DNA from: Burhinus oedicnemus
Taxonomy: Eukaryota; Chordata; Aves; Charadriiformes; Burhinidae
NCBI GenBank assembly: GCA_008921705.1
Contig: VFFE01008422.1
Location: forward strand, 2,985,731 to 3,049,730
Direction: 5' to 3'
DNA length: 64,000 nt
Position 1 is the stretch's first letter. Each line of letters starts with the position of its first letter. A program made the translations under genes and the position numbers. The notes under the pieces were generated by a model, which worked only from the letters and a program-made list of their open reading frames with translations, searched no databases and was not told where the DNA came from. Shown in pieces: positions 51,317 to 63,144 of this stretch.

Positions 51317-52883
51317 AAAGATGGATACAGCTTGCCAAAGGAATGTTGCTGGTATAGCAAAGCATACCAGGTTTGGGACCTTCCATGCAGTATAAAATCA
51401 TTCACGGCATGGCTTAAACCTTATTTAGACACCTTTTTTCAGGGATTTGAGCATTTTCTGGGAGTAAATCTTTGGTATTTTTGTCACCCCTCTTGCTACA
51501 GCTACTGGACATTACATATATTAATCTTACAGAACTGAGGTGAGATAAGAAAACATTATTATCCTGTGAGGCACAGGCAGATGTGGCTTGCCCAGAGACA
51601 GCCTGCAATGACCACCTCCCAGGCAAGCATGCAAATTACTGGCCTATTTCACCCCTGATTTCGGGTCCCTTGCTGTTTCCTGTCACCGCATAAAGCTGAG
51701 ATCTGCACTGATAGCCACCGAAAGGGGTAACCTCCAGGTTAATTTCTGTCTGCTTAAACAACTGCTCCCTGGGTTAATTTAGCACCTCTAAGTCCCAGCA
51801 CGTTAAGCTGCGTTGCTTCCTGTGCAGTCTTGCCCCATCCTCGTAAGCGGCATTTTGCAGCTTGTGGCTGAGGGCCAGGTCCAGCTCTCAAATGCAGCTG
51901 GATAAATCTGTTCTACCCATGGACTTATCCAGTTCACCTTTTCCTCCCGCAGCCTTAGTTACTCAGACGGTTGTATATTTTGTACACCGCCATCCAGTCT
52001 GTCCTTTTTGTTTTACTTCAGACTTTATGAAAAGCTAGGGCATTTTTTTGAAAAAGAAAAACAACTTTTTTTTTCTTTTGTACACACACCGTTGGTCTGA
52101 GATAAGTCCACAAGGATTTCTTCTTGACTACTTCTTGATTACATCAAGGTCAAAATAAATCATTTCAAGTAGTGTGTGTGCTACAGCAGCACACTGAGGC
52201 AAGCTTATGTATTTTTCATGCCACAACAATCTTTTAAAATCTAGTACAAATGACTCATTGCAGTTTCAGCAGGTTAGTACCTTCTTGAAATACTAGTAAA
52301 TTCAGTCTCTCTTTCTCAGTTGCTGCATGGCACTCTATATTTCTGGCTATTTCCCATCATAGCAGGAAAATTGAAAGCACAATACTCGCAGCAGCAGGAA
52401 TGCTCTCTCATGCCTAATACCACCCTGCTCCCTCACCATCCTTTTTTGGTAATGTTTGGGTTAGGTTCTGGATGTGAAAGAAGCTGTCTGACAGAAAAGT
52501 GCCTTGATGTTTGCAATGGTGGAAAATTCCAATCTCCTCATTAGTTTTTTTACTGTGTTTTACTGGGGACTAACTGCAGGTTTAGATGCCGTGATTATTT
52601 TTAAGGATATTGGTAAGAAACAGTCCTGCTGCTTGGAACCCATTGAATTTTTTGCAGAACGAAAAAGTACTTTAGAACATCAAAATCAAAGCCTAAACTA
52701 TAAACCAGTCATAAATTGGCCGTCTGGTTTTCTCAGAAGTGTTTCAAGAGTGATTTGCTCCTGATGTCACAACATCTCTTGCCATTCTTGCTGGAGACCA
52801 GCTTTTGCTGGCACAGACTCACTATGTCAGACATAAAAGAATGTATTAATTCTCTTAATTTAAGTAGGTTTTGGACCAGGCCT

Positions 52884-53110
52884 GAGGGAGAGAGAAAAAA
52901 TAACAGAGGGAAGAGGGTTACCATTCTAGCTATGCAATGGAAAATAATACGCCTGTGCAGAGGGAGGGGAAGGGCAGAAAATGAAAAGGAGAATAGCTTC
53001 CCCCCTCCCAGGGCACCCTGAGAGGGGAAGGGAGAGGGGTGGGAGTGTAAGCTGCCGTTCTAATTTATATATCCAATTGGCTTCCTTTTGCTTACGCTGA
53101 AATTTTATGG
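52884..53110. promoter_or_regulatory. Purine-rich tract plus CCAAT/TATA-like motifs
   Basis: From 52884 to about 53046 the plus strand is strongly A/G-biased (for example GAGGGAGGGGAAGGGCAG and GAGAGGGGAAGGGAGAGGGG), broken by one C-rich patch. It is followed by TTTATATATCCAATTGG (a TATA-like string and an inverted CCAAT motif) at 53064-53080. About 0.6 kb downstream lies a CpG-richer patch with an ATG and a consensus donor. This arrangement could be a promoter, but no start site can be fixed from sequence. The purine tract alone could also form non-B DNA. Confidence 0.25.
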
Positions 53111-53629
53111 GATTCTTCCTGTTTGCTGCCATTTTGAGAGCTGCTTGGAGTTTTTTACTGTCCTGCTTTCTAAATCTTAAAGGCCATCCAGGATGAGGTA
53201 GGGATGGGGTTATAAGACTGCTTTTTGTGTATGAGAAATGTAGCCAAGATGAAGAGGAAACTCAGGCTAGGCTAACTTACTTGAGGACAGAAAGGCCAGC
53301 CAGGCAGGAGAGTTTTGATGTCTCCTATTGAAGCTCTTTTGAAGGAAACAAAAGTTATTTATGCTTTCTGGTGTCAGGGAAGGGGAAAAAAAAAAGACAG
53401 AGAGCTATCTTTGCCCTTAGGTCTCTTACTGAGCAAGAGAACCCAGGTTCTTGTCCTGACACCTAATGCTTCACAGAAAAAAAAGTTCTGTATGAAACAA
53501 ATACTCAAGCATTGTCTCTTACGAGTTCCTTGCAGCAGCAGCTGACACCCAGGGTGTTTTACAACACGTGCCTTCTCTGCTTTCCACCCCTCTGGACACA
53601 AAGAGGTAACCCAAAACCCCATTCAGGCT

Positions 53630-53939
53630 GTGACGCCTTCTCTCCTCCTCTCTTTGGTGGCCTGGAGCAGGGTTCTGGGAGAAGCGTCCAGCGTGGTCCC
53701 CGCAGAGCTGAGCAGCAGGACCCACACACAGGTTTGCGGGAAGAGGCAGCCGCCCGGCTGCTCAGCTCTCTGCAGGTGTGGGCAGCTCTAGACATGCCTG
53801 CAGAGATGCACAAGCATCCGAGGGATGCCTGATACATAGCTGCTGTAGGACTGCAGGCGTCTCGATGAGTGAACAGGTGGCAAACAGGGGTGATGCGGCT
53901 CCAAGTGCTGGATTTGGCCAAGTAACCCTAGGTGCCAAA
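53630..53939 (+). promoter_or_regulatory. CpG-richer patch with ATG and donor, possible first exon
   Basis: This is among the most CpG-dense stretches of the window, with several CpGs between 53673 and 53760 and more to 53900. It is small and would not pass as a classical CpG island. Within it, an ATG at 53865 opens 25 codons (MSEQVANRGDAAPSAGFGQ and onward) ending exactly at a consensus donor (CCAAA|GTAAGTGC) after 53939, in phase 0. The start-codon context is poor, with T at -3. It may be a first exon of a plus-strand transcript. No downstream plus-strand partner is evident in the window. Confidence 0.2.
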
Positions 53940-56900
53940 GTAAGTGCCTTTGCTGGTTTAACAGCCTTCAACTGGCTAGGCAGCTTTCGGAGACAGTGAT
54001 CAAAGGGTTTGAGTTTGCTGTATCCACACAGTTTGTATGAGTGGAGACTCCACTCTAAACCAGACTTGCCTTTTGCTGTAGCTCTCGTGCTTTGAGCTTC
54101 ACCCCAGGGAACTAGTGAGTAGTCAGTGGGGACAGACAAGGCTTGGAGCACGAATACAGGCTGGATCCTTAACAAGAGAGCATAGACAGGCATTTTGCCT
54201 TGAGCCCTCAGAAGTAATACAGAACCAAGTAGACTCCCTTTTCCAGTTGTTTATGTGTCTTGATTGCTCATATTGGGAGCTTGATGGCAGAGACTAGTTC
54301 TTAATATGAATTTCCATGTTTTCCAGCTGAAAGAAAGTACAATATAAATAATAGGGGCAGAAATTAAGACATTTAGTTCTTATCTTTGCAACAAGCTTAT
54401 CTGTAGCTGGATTATGCCTAGGGGAGCTAGTGTACACTAAAGTCAATGCCATCCTGCCTTAGCTGCTCTGAATGCAATCTGTATTGATTCAAAATGCTTG
54501 CACATGGTGCAACTATTCCTCCCACTCAGAGCAGGGCATGCCCCATATCCCTTTATTTTCCTTCCAGAGTATTGCTTCATTATTATGCTAAATTGCAGAA
54601 ACATAATGAGTATGTCTTCATCATTCTTAATAGCTGATTAAGTAGTTTTATTCTTACATACTCCAACAAGCCCTGTTTAGCAGGACTGTGTGTTAGCTAA
54701 TTCTGATGTAGCCACTTGGGTTTACCTTTTCTAATGAGAATGGAGCACATCTGTTATATGGAGATAGTAAATCACTGTAGAGCTTCCAGCAGAAGCTTAG
54801 AAGATCCACCTACACTGTTGGCCTGTACCTATCATGCAGCTGTAGCTTGCTGTGCAATCAGTTTTTGTCCCAGTACTGAACTATTTGAAGATTCATGGTT
54901 AAATACAAACTTGATCATAGAGTTTGCGTTCCACAAGTGGTTCAAGCAATTTAAAATGAACTTGATCTGACTTTTTAGCCTTCTTACCAAGTTACGCAGA
55001 CTGTTTGTACTGGCAGGAGGATGTAATGATTGGGGTAAAAAAGGGAAAGAATGAGAGTCCCTCATCTTATCTTAGCTGAATCACCAATCCACTGTGTGAC
55101 CTGTGCAAAGCCCTTAGTCTCTATTGACCCTTTTTTTTTAGAATAAGAGTACTCTGAGAGCCAAATATACCACTTGAAATGTGATTTTCTCATTAAATTT
55201 ATGTCTGCTTTCAGAAGAATAATCTAAGCGTAGAACATTTTGTCCAATGCTAAAAACAACACAAAGATATTGGAAATAAGATGATTTCTCTATTGTGAGT
55301 CTTCCAAAACATGAACTGGACTATTAGTACACAAACCTTATACTTAGGGCTGCCAGCAATTCTTGAAAGTCTATAGAGCTTGCATGGGTTTGGTCATGAC
55401 TTCTATTTTTCCCAAAATTCCCTGAATTCTCAAGGACTGTGACTTTCAGCCAGTTGATCTCAACTTAACCCCCTTTCCTTAGAGCTGAATCATAAAAGTT
55501 TAGAGCTTCAGGACACTTTGAGAGCCCCCTTACTTGGTCATTCAACAAAGGCATAGCCACCCCAGTGGCTCTCACCTTTCTGTCATTCCTGAAAGCTGTA
55601 TATCTCAAGAATCATGGTAAGAAGATGATTGAATCATGCTCTGTCTGGTAGAGGCAGTGTCACAGAGATATTAACTATCCAAGAAAACTTCAAACTCTTG
55701 CAAACAGCAGCTGCCATTTTATGTGCTGTTTCACACCCAGAACATAAGGGAACAATTTACTGCATGAACTGCTGTGTTCTTTGCAACAGCTCATTCTGTA
55801 TTTCTTATCCTTAAATAGATATTGAGGTAATGTGCATACAAAATGAAAAGACTGCCACTAAATCTCCTGACCTTGATTTTGCCACAAGCCTAGAACATTC
55901 CTATAGGCTGTGGCTTGACATACAGGCCACATTTCTTTTAGTCAGAGGGAATTCCTTGTAAGTATGGTCCCCATCTTGCCATCTGGCTGTGGAAAAAGAC
56001 ATGCCACAGGTAATATTAGCGTATGATAAAAGTGCACTGACAAGAAAAGAATGTTTACAATATCAAGCATCACAACTGATATAATTATTTCATTCTTCCT
56101 TAATAAAAGAGCAAGAAATAACATCTTACCCACTTTTTCTCCTAAATCAATACCATGGGATGCCCAGCCTGTAGCAAGGAAGAAGGTTCCCTTTGTCTGC
56201 TTTCTTCATGTTAGCAGCACTTGGGCTCCAGTGGAGGTATGAAGACAGGCTGAAATCACACCTTCCAGTAAGGATGCTGACTTTTCTGTTCTCTTGGGAT
56301 TTCCAGGAACAGGCTGTCAGTGTGTGCAGCTCCACACCATCTCCTACAGTGCAGATCAGGCTGCCTTTGCCAGGGAGCGACTGGCTGTAGAAAACTGGAT
56401 CAGGGATAGGAGAAGGGGACATGACAAGTGTGGACAGAAATAGTTGCTCAAACAGAGTTCCCAGCAAGGGAAGAGAACTCTGCAGCCTCTAGTCAAGTAG
56501 AAAGAGACAAAAAAGAAGTCTAGCTACATACTGTGCACTTGATTTGAGCCACAGATTTCTCTTTTAGAGCGTAATCAATGTTCTCTCTTACCTTTGTTGG
56601 GATTCAGAAAAGAATAAGCAAATAAAATGGTTTTGAACAAAATTCAGGTAAATAGCAGTGAAAAGGTCTGTGCTGTAAGTGCACAGGGAGTGCTGCTGAT
56701 CCAGTGAATAGAAGCAAACCACTGGGGTCATGAGTATGACTTGGGTGTCTGTATAATCTTCCATCACTCAGAGAAATCAAGCTCCTCTCTTTTAGTGTCT
56801 ATTTAGTCCTTCAGCATGAACAGGACTGATTACTTGACACTGTTCTTCTTACGTTACCTTAGTGGCCTCTAAAGAGCTAACCATGGGTTCATGTATTTAA

Positions 56901-56940
56901 TTCCCACCGAAATTACATGTCACAGGTCTTTTGGAGAATT

Positions 56941-57005
56941 TTGGGTTTGTGTTTTTTAGGGGGGTTGGTGGTTTTTTTGTTGTGGGTTCGGGTTTTTTTT
57001 TTTCC
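56941..57005. repeat. G/T-rich low-complexity run
   Basis: The plus strand is almost only G and T over 65 bases, with G runs of 3, 6, 3 and 3 (GGG, GGGGGG, GTGGG, CGGG) separated by T stretches. The G runs could in principle form a long-loop G-quadruplex. Ends in T12 before CCTG. Confidence 0.7.
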
Positions 57006-57441
57006 TGAAAAGATGTTGATACTAGAATTGTTTGTGAAAAAGGTAACTGAATAACTCTAGGCACCATTGTGGGAGCGGGGAGAGAGAGTGGAAAGGGAGT
57101 TGGTAGCAGAGGAGGAAAAGAAAATTACCCTGTTTGGATTTAGCCAAGGCAGGAAATAGAAAGACAATAGGAATACTGAGAGATATTATGGCCATAAATT
57201 CTCTGTTGTGAAATTATCATGTTCTTGCAGGTTTATTCTTTATGCATTTTACACCTCTTTGCAGATCATCCATTCATCTCAAAGGTCACATCAACAACTA
57301 GCTACTGACTGAAGCTTGGGAAATGACAGATTTATTATTGTATGAGAGTTGAAAAAAAGATGTTGCACTAACAACCTCATTGCTGTGCAGAGGGAAATAA
57401 TTTCTTTGTTAGGCATTTTTTAAATCTAAATGTGTGTTTAC

Positions 57442-57627
57442 CTGTGTGCTGTAACATACTGGTGCAGATATAAAAAAATGTCCCATGTTATCCTCATTAT
57501 CTGAAGGAATGCTAGATCCCAGGCCAATTTTCCTCTGAGCCAGGTAGCACTTCTGTAAGACAGGTGGTGCCTCAGCTACCTCTTGTGGGGTTCTTGTCGT
57601 TCCTGGAATCAGCATAGTGGCAACCAC
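57442..57627 (-). CDS. Candidate coding exon of an unrecognised gene, minus strand
   Basis: Seen on the minus strand: an acceptor (ATGTCTGTCTAGTTTAG), then 186 bases open in phase 0 for exactly 62 codons, then a donor (CACAG|GTAAACAC). The peptide starts VVATMLIPGTTRTPQEVAEA and ends GHFFISAPVCYSTQ. It is of mixed composition with no low complexity, and two Cys are in view. It starts and ends in phase 0, like the blocks at 60497 and 63145, with which it would form a continuous reading. Inferred: an internal exon of a multi-exon gene running leftward. The acceptor pyrimidine tract is only moderate. I do not recognise the family. Chance opening over 62 codons is not negligible. Confidence 0.35.
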
Positions 57628-60496
57628 CTAAACTAGACAGACATCAGGTCTGATGTGGTTTAACATGGCCAGTCTTCCTGTTGGAAACACTATGATGATA
57701 GGTAAACTGAACTTTCCACTCACAATATAGGCAGTTTGTGTAAGCGCGATGCAAGCTTCATTACAGCTACCCAATGGATATTTCAGCCTGCTTGCAAAGC
57801 ATAGAGGAGTTCAGTTTACCTATCTCTACTGATTCTATACATGTAAGATCTGACAGAACCTAAGATATCACGAGATCCACAGGGAATTTTTCCATGGGAC
57901 ACAACACAGATCTTTACCAGCAGCTGTTGAAGTTTCAAATCAGCTGCAGGAGACAGCCAGATCCTTTGCCACCTCTCTGTGAAGCAGATAAATCATCGAG
58001 TGGGGGAAGCGCAAGTCTTGTTCTTGCTGTGGGCTGGATTCACTGCTGTGGATGGCAGTCAAGGGGCAGCCATCTGCACTTGGTCATCTGCATCAATGGG
58101 AGGAGAAGGAAAGGAGGGGTGTTAGTGTCACTTCTGCCGTAAGCAACTGCTGGCACCACCTACTCTGCCGCAGTTTGCACCTCCTGCAGAAGCCGAGGAG
58201 CGAGAGGAGAGCGCAGAGCCGTCTCTCTACTTTGCAACAAGGAAATGCCATTTTACAAGTGCTGGGACCACACAAAGTGGCTACGGCTGACTAGGGAATC
58301 CTTCTCCGAGAAAAAAAGGCTGCAGCCTGCCTAAGCCCCCATGAGGGGCGGGCAGTATGGCCACATGGTAGTTTCTGCTTGCAGGCCAGAGAGAGTGCTT
58401 TCTGTCATTACCACACAGACTTACTGCCCTGCTACGGCCCCTGGCTAACAGACTGGCTGCATGCCTCAGAGCTGGGTTTGGGGTTCAGCTCCACTCCCCA
58501 CCTCTGCCCGGCCCCTCTGCAATTCTTGCCCACCTGTGGAACATCGTAAGAGTCCTAAGAACCAGAGGAAGGTATCACTGCTGCTTTACCAAAGAACAGG
58601 GTAATATTTAGCCATTCCTTAGCTCACAGATAGAGACTGGGAATACTGCAGTAACATTTCCTGACTCATAAAGCAGCAAAAAGCAAGTGCTACCCCTAAA
58701 GGGTGTCCGCCTGTGCCACTTGCAGAAAGGGTGTGACTCATCCTCATTTATTTCACATTGGAGAGAAGGCAATGGGGTACAATTATTATTGTGTGCATTT
58801 GGAAAATGGTGACACTAGGGTTTTTTGTAGCTTTCTTGATTTTATTTTAAACTGTGATTCTATGCCACTTCTGTGCCAGTAGCTTCAAAAAAAGGTCTGG
58901 GGGAGTGAGAGGAATTAAAGGGGTTAAAATCTGGGAAACAAAAAGAAGGGAAGTCCTAAGAACTCTATTATAAAGTGTTACTAATGTTAAACTAAGGAAA
59001 AAGTGAAGACCTAGTTCTACTGTACCCTTCCTGGGCTCAACAGATCACCTTTGATTTCTAAGATAAATTCCAAGATTTTTAGTGTCCCCTGATTTCAAAG
59101 CATTTTTTCAAGGTGAAAAAAACATCATCCGCATTTAATTAATGGGAAACAGCAGCTGGAAGATCTGTTCAAGGTCACACAGCAAGTAAATTTCAGAAAC
59201 TAGAAAGAAAATAAACCAGTATAATTTTGAGTATCTTCCCCTGGTCATTGGCTCACGCAACTACTCCTTGGGAGACAGTGACTCTCATCATTGGTTCACT
59301 GATAGGACAGGCTCTGCATCTAATGGGAGGTGGAAATAGTCTCCCATCTGCATCCCACTTCAGCCACAGCTTTTAAACCTGCACCTGTTCTTTCCAAGTC
59401 AGCTTCCCTGAGAGTGCCCAACAGACTGAAGAACATAAAATAGGATGAGCTCATTGCTTTCTATAAAAACTGTTTGGGAAAGAAAGATGACAATTTATTG
59501 CTACAATAAAGGTCATGACACTGCTTTCTTATGTTCACACTATATCTTTAGAACGCTAACACAGCCCAGATCACAAAAATAACAAATCTCCATCAGAATG
59601 TTGAGGCTTCATCTTGCAGGCAGTTTACATTGTTAAGCTACTCTAAGTCACACTAAGATTTCACAGTCTTAATCAACTGTTGATTTTAATTGCTAAGTGT
59701 AATCCATCTGTTCCAAAATCCACAGGCTAGCAATGAAATTAGGATGGCTCGTTGTTTTGCAACTACAAGCTCTAAGCAGAGAACTGATCCTTGGCGCATG
59801 AAGCACACAACAAAAAAGCATCCTCTCCCAAAGACTGACATCTCTCAAGAATTGTTCTACACCTTGCAGGATGGGGTGGCATTGAGTACAAGCTTGAATG
59901 CAAACCCTACTGCATTGATGTCCTCATCAAAGAACCCTGCAGCCCAGAGCTACTTTACCATGGCTGATGCTGCTGGGCCTTCTTTTCCCCAGGACCCTGT
60001 CCCTGGAGACTGATGCCTGCTCTCACCCCTCACTCGTCCAGTCTTGATCTCTCTCTGTAGGGAAATTGCTCTGCTGCACTTCACCAGAAGGAACTTTCAC
60101 CAGGTAGAGATCAGAAGAGGAATAGTCTGTGTTCGTGATTCAAACAAGCCTTCAGAAAACAGTGAAAACTCATAGGGACCAAGCCACCAAAATGAAACAT
60201 CTGGCAGCAAGTGGCAGAAGACTATACCTGTGGTGACCTAAATTCTTGTTACTGTCAATAGAACAAGTCACTGGAAATTGCTTTTTAATTTACACTTGTA
60301 GGCATTGTCTGTTGTGCTCAACCCACTTTTGTCCAGTATTGTGCTGTGGCTGAGCATTTTGAGGAGTAGAGCTTCCACCTCTTCCATCTCGGACACCCAG
60401 CGGAAAGGGAATATTCTGACTCGCACAGTCCCAGCTCCCAGAGAAGCAGGACGACACTACCATATGTCTTCTGTCACTCCAGAGGTAAACACTTAC
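57628..60496 (-). other. Putative intron, minus-strand gene
   Basis: No repeat recognised. It has a G+C-richer patch at about 58.1-58.5 kb without a clear transcript signal. A plus-strand open frame at 59726-60013, and another block at 60302-60484 flanked by weak splice signals, are discussed under findings. If either is real, the minus-strand model here would need an overlapping gene. Confidence 0.35.
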
Positions 60497-60553
60497 CAGG
60501 TTATCACTGGCAAAGAGCACCACAAACATATCCTGTAGTGCAGCAACACCCAC
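60497..60553 (-). CDS. Candidate 57-base coding exon, minus strand
   Basis: Seen on the minus strand: one of the strongest acceptors in the window (CACCTTCCCCTCCTTACTACAG), then 57 bases open in phase 0, then a near-consensus donor (AACCTG|GTAAGTGT). It encodes VGVAALQDMFVVLFASDNL, a hydrophobic segment of the kind found as beta-strands in repeat domains or as part of a membrane segment. It is an exact multiple of three and in the same phase as the neighbours at 57442 and 63145. The family is not recognised. A plus-strand exon-like block ends only 12 bases away (60484), and both are unlikely to be real. Confidence 0.35.
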
Positions 60554-63144
60554 CTGTAGTAAGGAGGGGAAGGTGGTAGTGGGTAAGAAAAATGAGAAGG
60601 ACCTGTCAATGGTGCTCTAGGAGCTGGTATGATAATCAGGAGACAGGTAGGACTGGGATTTGGCAAGAAATAGATTTGTCTCTCTTACTTGTCATGATAG
60701 CAAAATAAAGAGTTATGACACTACCACGGGGCTTTAATCCTTTAGTATGTTGGTTTTGAAGGATGACACTTGGCAGCATTTGTAGGGACCATTGCACCAG
60801 TAACAACCAGCAGCTTACGATCGCAGGCTGAATCATCTGTTGTACAGATCTTTTGCCTTTTTTATTGCAAACATGTTAAAGAAACAAAACTTCTGTCATG
60901 TTCTGTCTTTCTATGCGTAAGTTTTCTGTTTCATCCTCTCAGACAAATACTGATGTAATTAAAAGAAACAGAAATAAAATTCAAAGATTTCAGGAATATG
61001 GAACCGTAACAATAGCATTGCATTTGCAGACCTTTTGTCAAATTCATTTGCCTTTTTGATGGGACATAATTGGTTCTTTTTTAAAAAATATATATATTTA
61101 TGCACCTTTTCAAATCATTATTTTCAAGCCAACTATATCACAGGTCAGTATTGTGCTCTGTTCAGAGAAGGGAACAAAGTGCACATTTGAATTCCTCTGC
61201 TGAAATCCATGAACAACAAAATGAAGACCTGTCAGCTGAGTGCAAATAAGAGTGACTGACACATTTATCTAGATTTCTTTCCCAGCTACAGAGAGGTTAA
61301 TGATTACAGGAACCAATTAAAAAAAAAAAAACCTACTGAAATCACTTGATTTCAAACTGCATCATTTTCCAAAGTGCATTTAGATTTTATTTCAAAGGGT
61401 TCTGTTTCAAAGCATATCCAGGTAATCTACGACTATGACTATGACAATGACAGAAGCTTAAAAAACATTCAACAAAACCACAGTGTCACTGTTTGGACTA
61501 GACAATGGTCTTGTTTAAATATTTTTACAGTAGCATGTCTTGCCAAATCTAGCAAAGAAGCTCTCATCTTCACGTGTGTCACTCTATAATTTTGTGCCAC
61601 TGGCAATGCAATCTAGCATTTTTGAAAAGAGAACACCCTAGGAACAAATGAAAATCTATTTTCAACATCTCACACATCCCAAATCTCTAAACCAGGGTCC
61701 CAAAAACTAGTTCACAGGCTCTGGGAAAACAACTTTCTTTTGTCCCCAAAGGCGTGCTTTACAGTTAAAGCTGTGAGAGTGCAAGGGGCAGTAAGTTAGT
61801 TAAGTCATGTAAGAGATGTGATTTATTTTAGTAGGACAAAAAAAACTTTGAAAGGTACTTCTTATTCTTTCCCATCAAGCTTACTCCAGGTGCAAAAAAT
61901 GAAGACCCGTGAATGCAGGATGGCAGCTGCAGCCCAGGTACCCTGCTGCTGCAGAGCCCTGTGCAGGGCAGCCCAGTTCAGCTCAGCCCGGTTGTCAGGT
62001 CACCCCCTGTCTCAATTTGGCTGCACTCTGTAGGTAACCACAAGGTGCTGAGGGAGTATGCTCTCCCACATTTAGCTTGTTCAGTTAGAGCAATACTCTG
62101 CATTTAACTGCTACCTTATTAAGGCTGTACCTAGACAAAATATGAAACTGATAAGCCACTGAGAGCTGCACTTAAGTTGCAAGAAAATTACCTTTGCATT
62201 TTTAATAAGCATGACACTAAAAAACAAACAAAACCAACAAACAAACAACAACAAACAAACAAACAAACAAAACCAAAACCAAACCAAACAAACAGAAAAA
62301 CACCAAGAGAAAAAAAAGGAGAAAAAAAATCTCTGTAAATATGTTCAGGTTCATTTACCATACTGGTGAATGAAACCAACAAAGAATCTCTACATAAAAT
62401 AAGAGGGGAGCCATATAGCAATGGTAACACGAACTGTATGGCCTACTTCTAATCCTTTTACACCATTCAGGTAGCAGAAGAGGCTTTGGATAGATGCAGA
62501 TGGATGTTCAGGCAGTGGAAACCACAAAGCAGCCAAAAAAGACCACAGTGTATTTTTCATAGCCAGGCAACAGTGTTCCTTCTCTATCACACTTCTGCAG
62601 GTGTAACTGAATGCTGCAGAGAGCATCGCCACTGCAGCACGTGAATAACCAACCACACCAGCCAAGACTGCACTGAATGAACATTATCTACAATGGCAGG
62701 AGGCATCAAGGAATGCAAAAAAGGCATCTGCTGGGAACATTTTCAAGTGTTGGAAGACAAAATATCAGCAATTTGAACTTTTCTGATTGCTGAATTACCA
62801 AATCCCCCAAATATCTCAGAGAATAATAAATTATTCCAATTGTAGTATTTTCTCTGTTTTGGAGAGGTTTTTTGGCTATTAAAAAAGGTGTGACTCAATT
62901 AGAATAATTAGAATGCTGTAATTCAAACTGGAATACTTTTTCTTCACCTTGATGTTAGTGTTTTAAAACTTGTAGCATGCATGTTCTGAGTAAAGCAAAC
63001 TGTTGTGTGAGCTTCGCCGGTTGCAGTACTGAAGGCTCACCATCTGAATGTCTCTACAGTTTCCTTTCCAAAGGGCTGTGTCGAAACAGAAGGCCTGGAG
63101 CCAGGAAGCCCTCATACTTAGCCCTGGATGTGACACAGGCTCAC
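60554..63144 (-). other. Putative intron, minus-strand gene
   Basis: Mostly unique DNA. Contains an A run at about 61319-61331 and the (AAAC)n microsatellite at 62219-62300. Minus-strand frames 62188-62430 and 62390-62665 owe part of their length to that repeat and show no domain. Confidence 0.35.
62219..62300. repeat. (AAAC)n microsatellite
   Basis: About 80 bases of AAAC/AAACC units, with perfect ACAAACAAACAAACAA runs in the middle. It is followed to about 62330 by an A/G-rich tail. A likely length polymorphism. Could mark the A-rich end of an eroded retrotransposon, but no body is visible. Confidence 0.95.

Larger units (their letters stand above)
47937..57441. other. Putative intron or intergenic DNA with regulatory-looking patches
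   Basis: No interspersed repeat recognised. It contains poly-T at 51300-51316, a purine-rich tract with a CCAAT motif at 52884-53110, a CpG-richer patch at 53630-53939 with an ATG and donor, and a G/T-rich run at 56941-57005. Frames such as minus 53762-54193 (143 codons) and minus 53559-53921 (120 codons) follow the higher G+C there and show no domain. Confidence 0.4.

Noticed and set aside
53762..54193. 143-codon minus-strand frame in the G+C-richer patch.
   Set aside because: Higher G+C lengthens chance frames, several overlapping frames are open, and no domain is visible.
54988..55009. 22-base minus-strand block between a long pyrimidine tract and donor CTTG|GTAAGA.
   Set aside because: In the phase needed to follow 57442 it meets TAA, so it does not fit the minus-strand gene. 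Too short to stand alone.
56594..56677. Minus-strand exon-like block ending in AACAAAG|GTAAGAGA.
   Set aside because: Phase 0, required after 57442, contains TGA. The open frame needs a phase-2 partner that is not seen.
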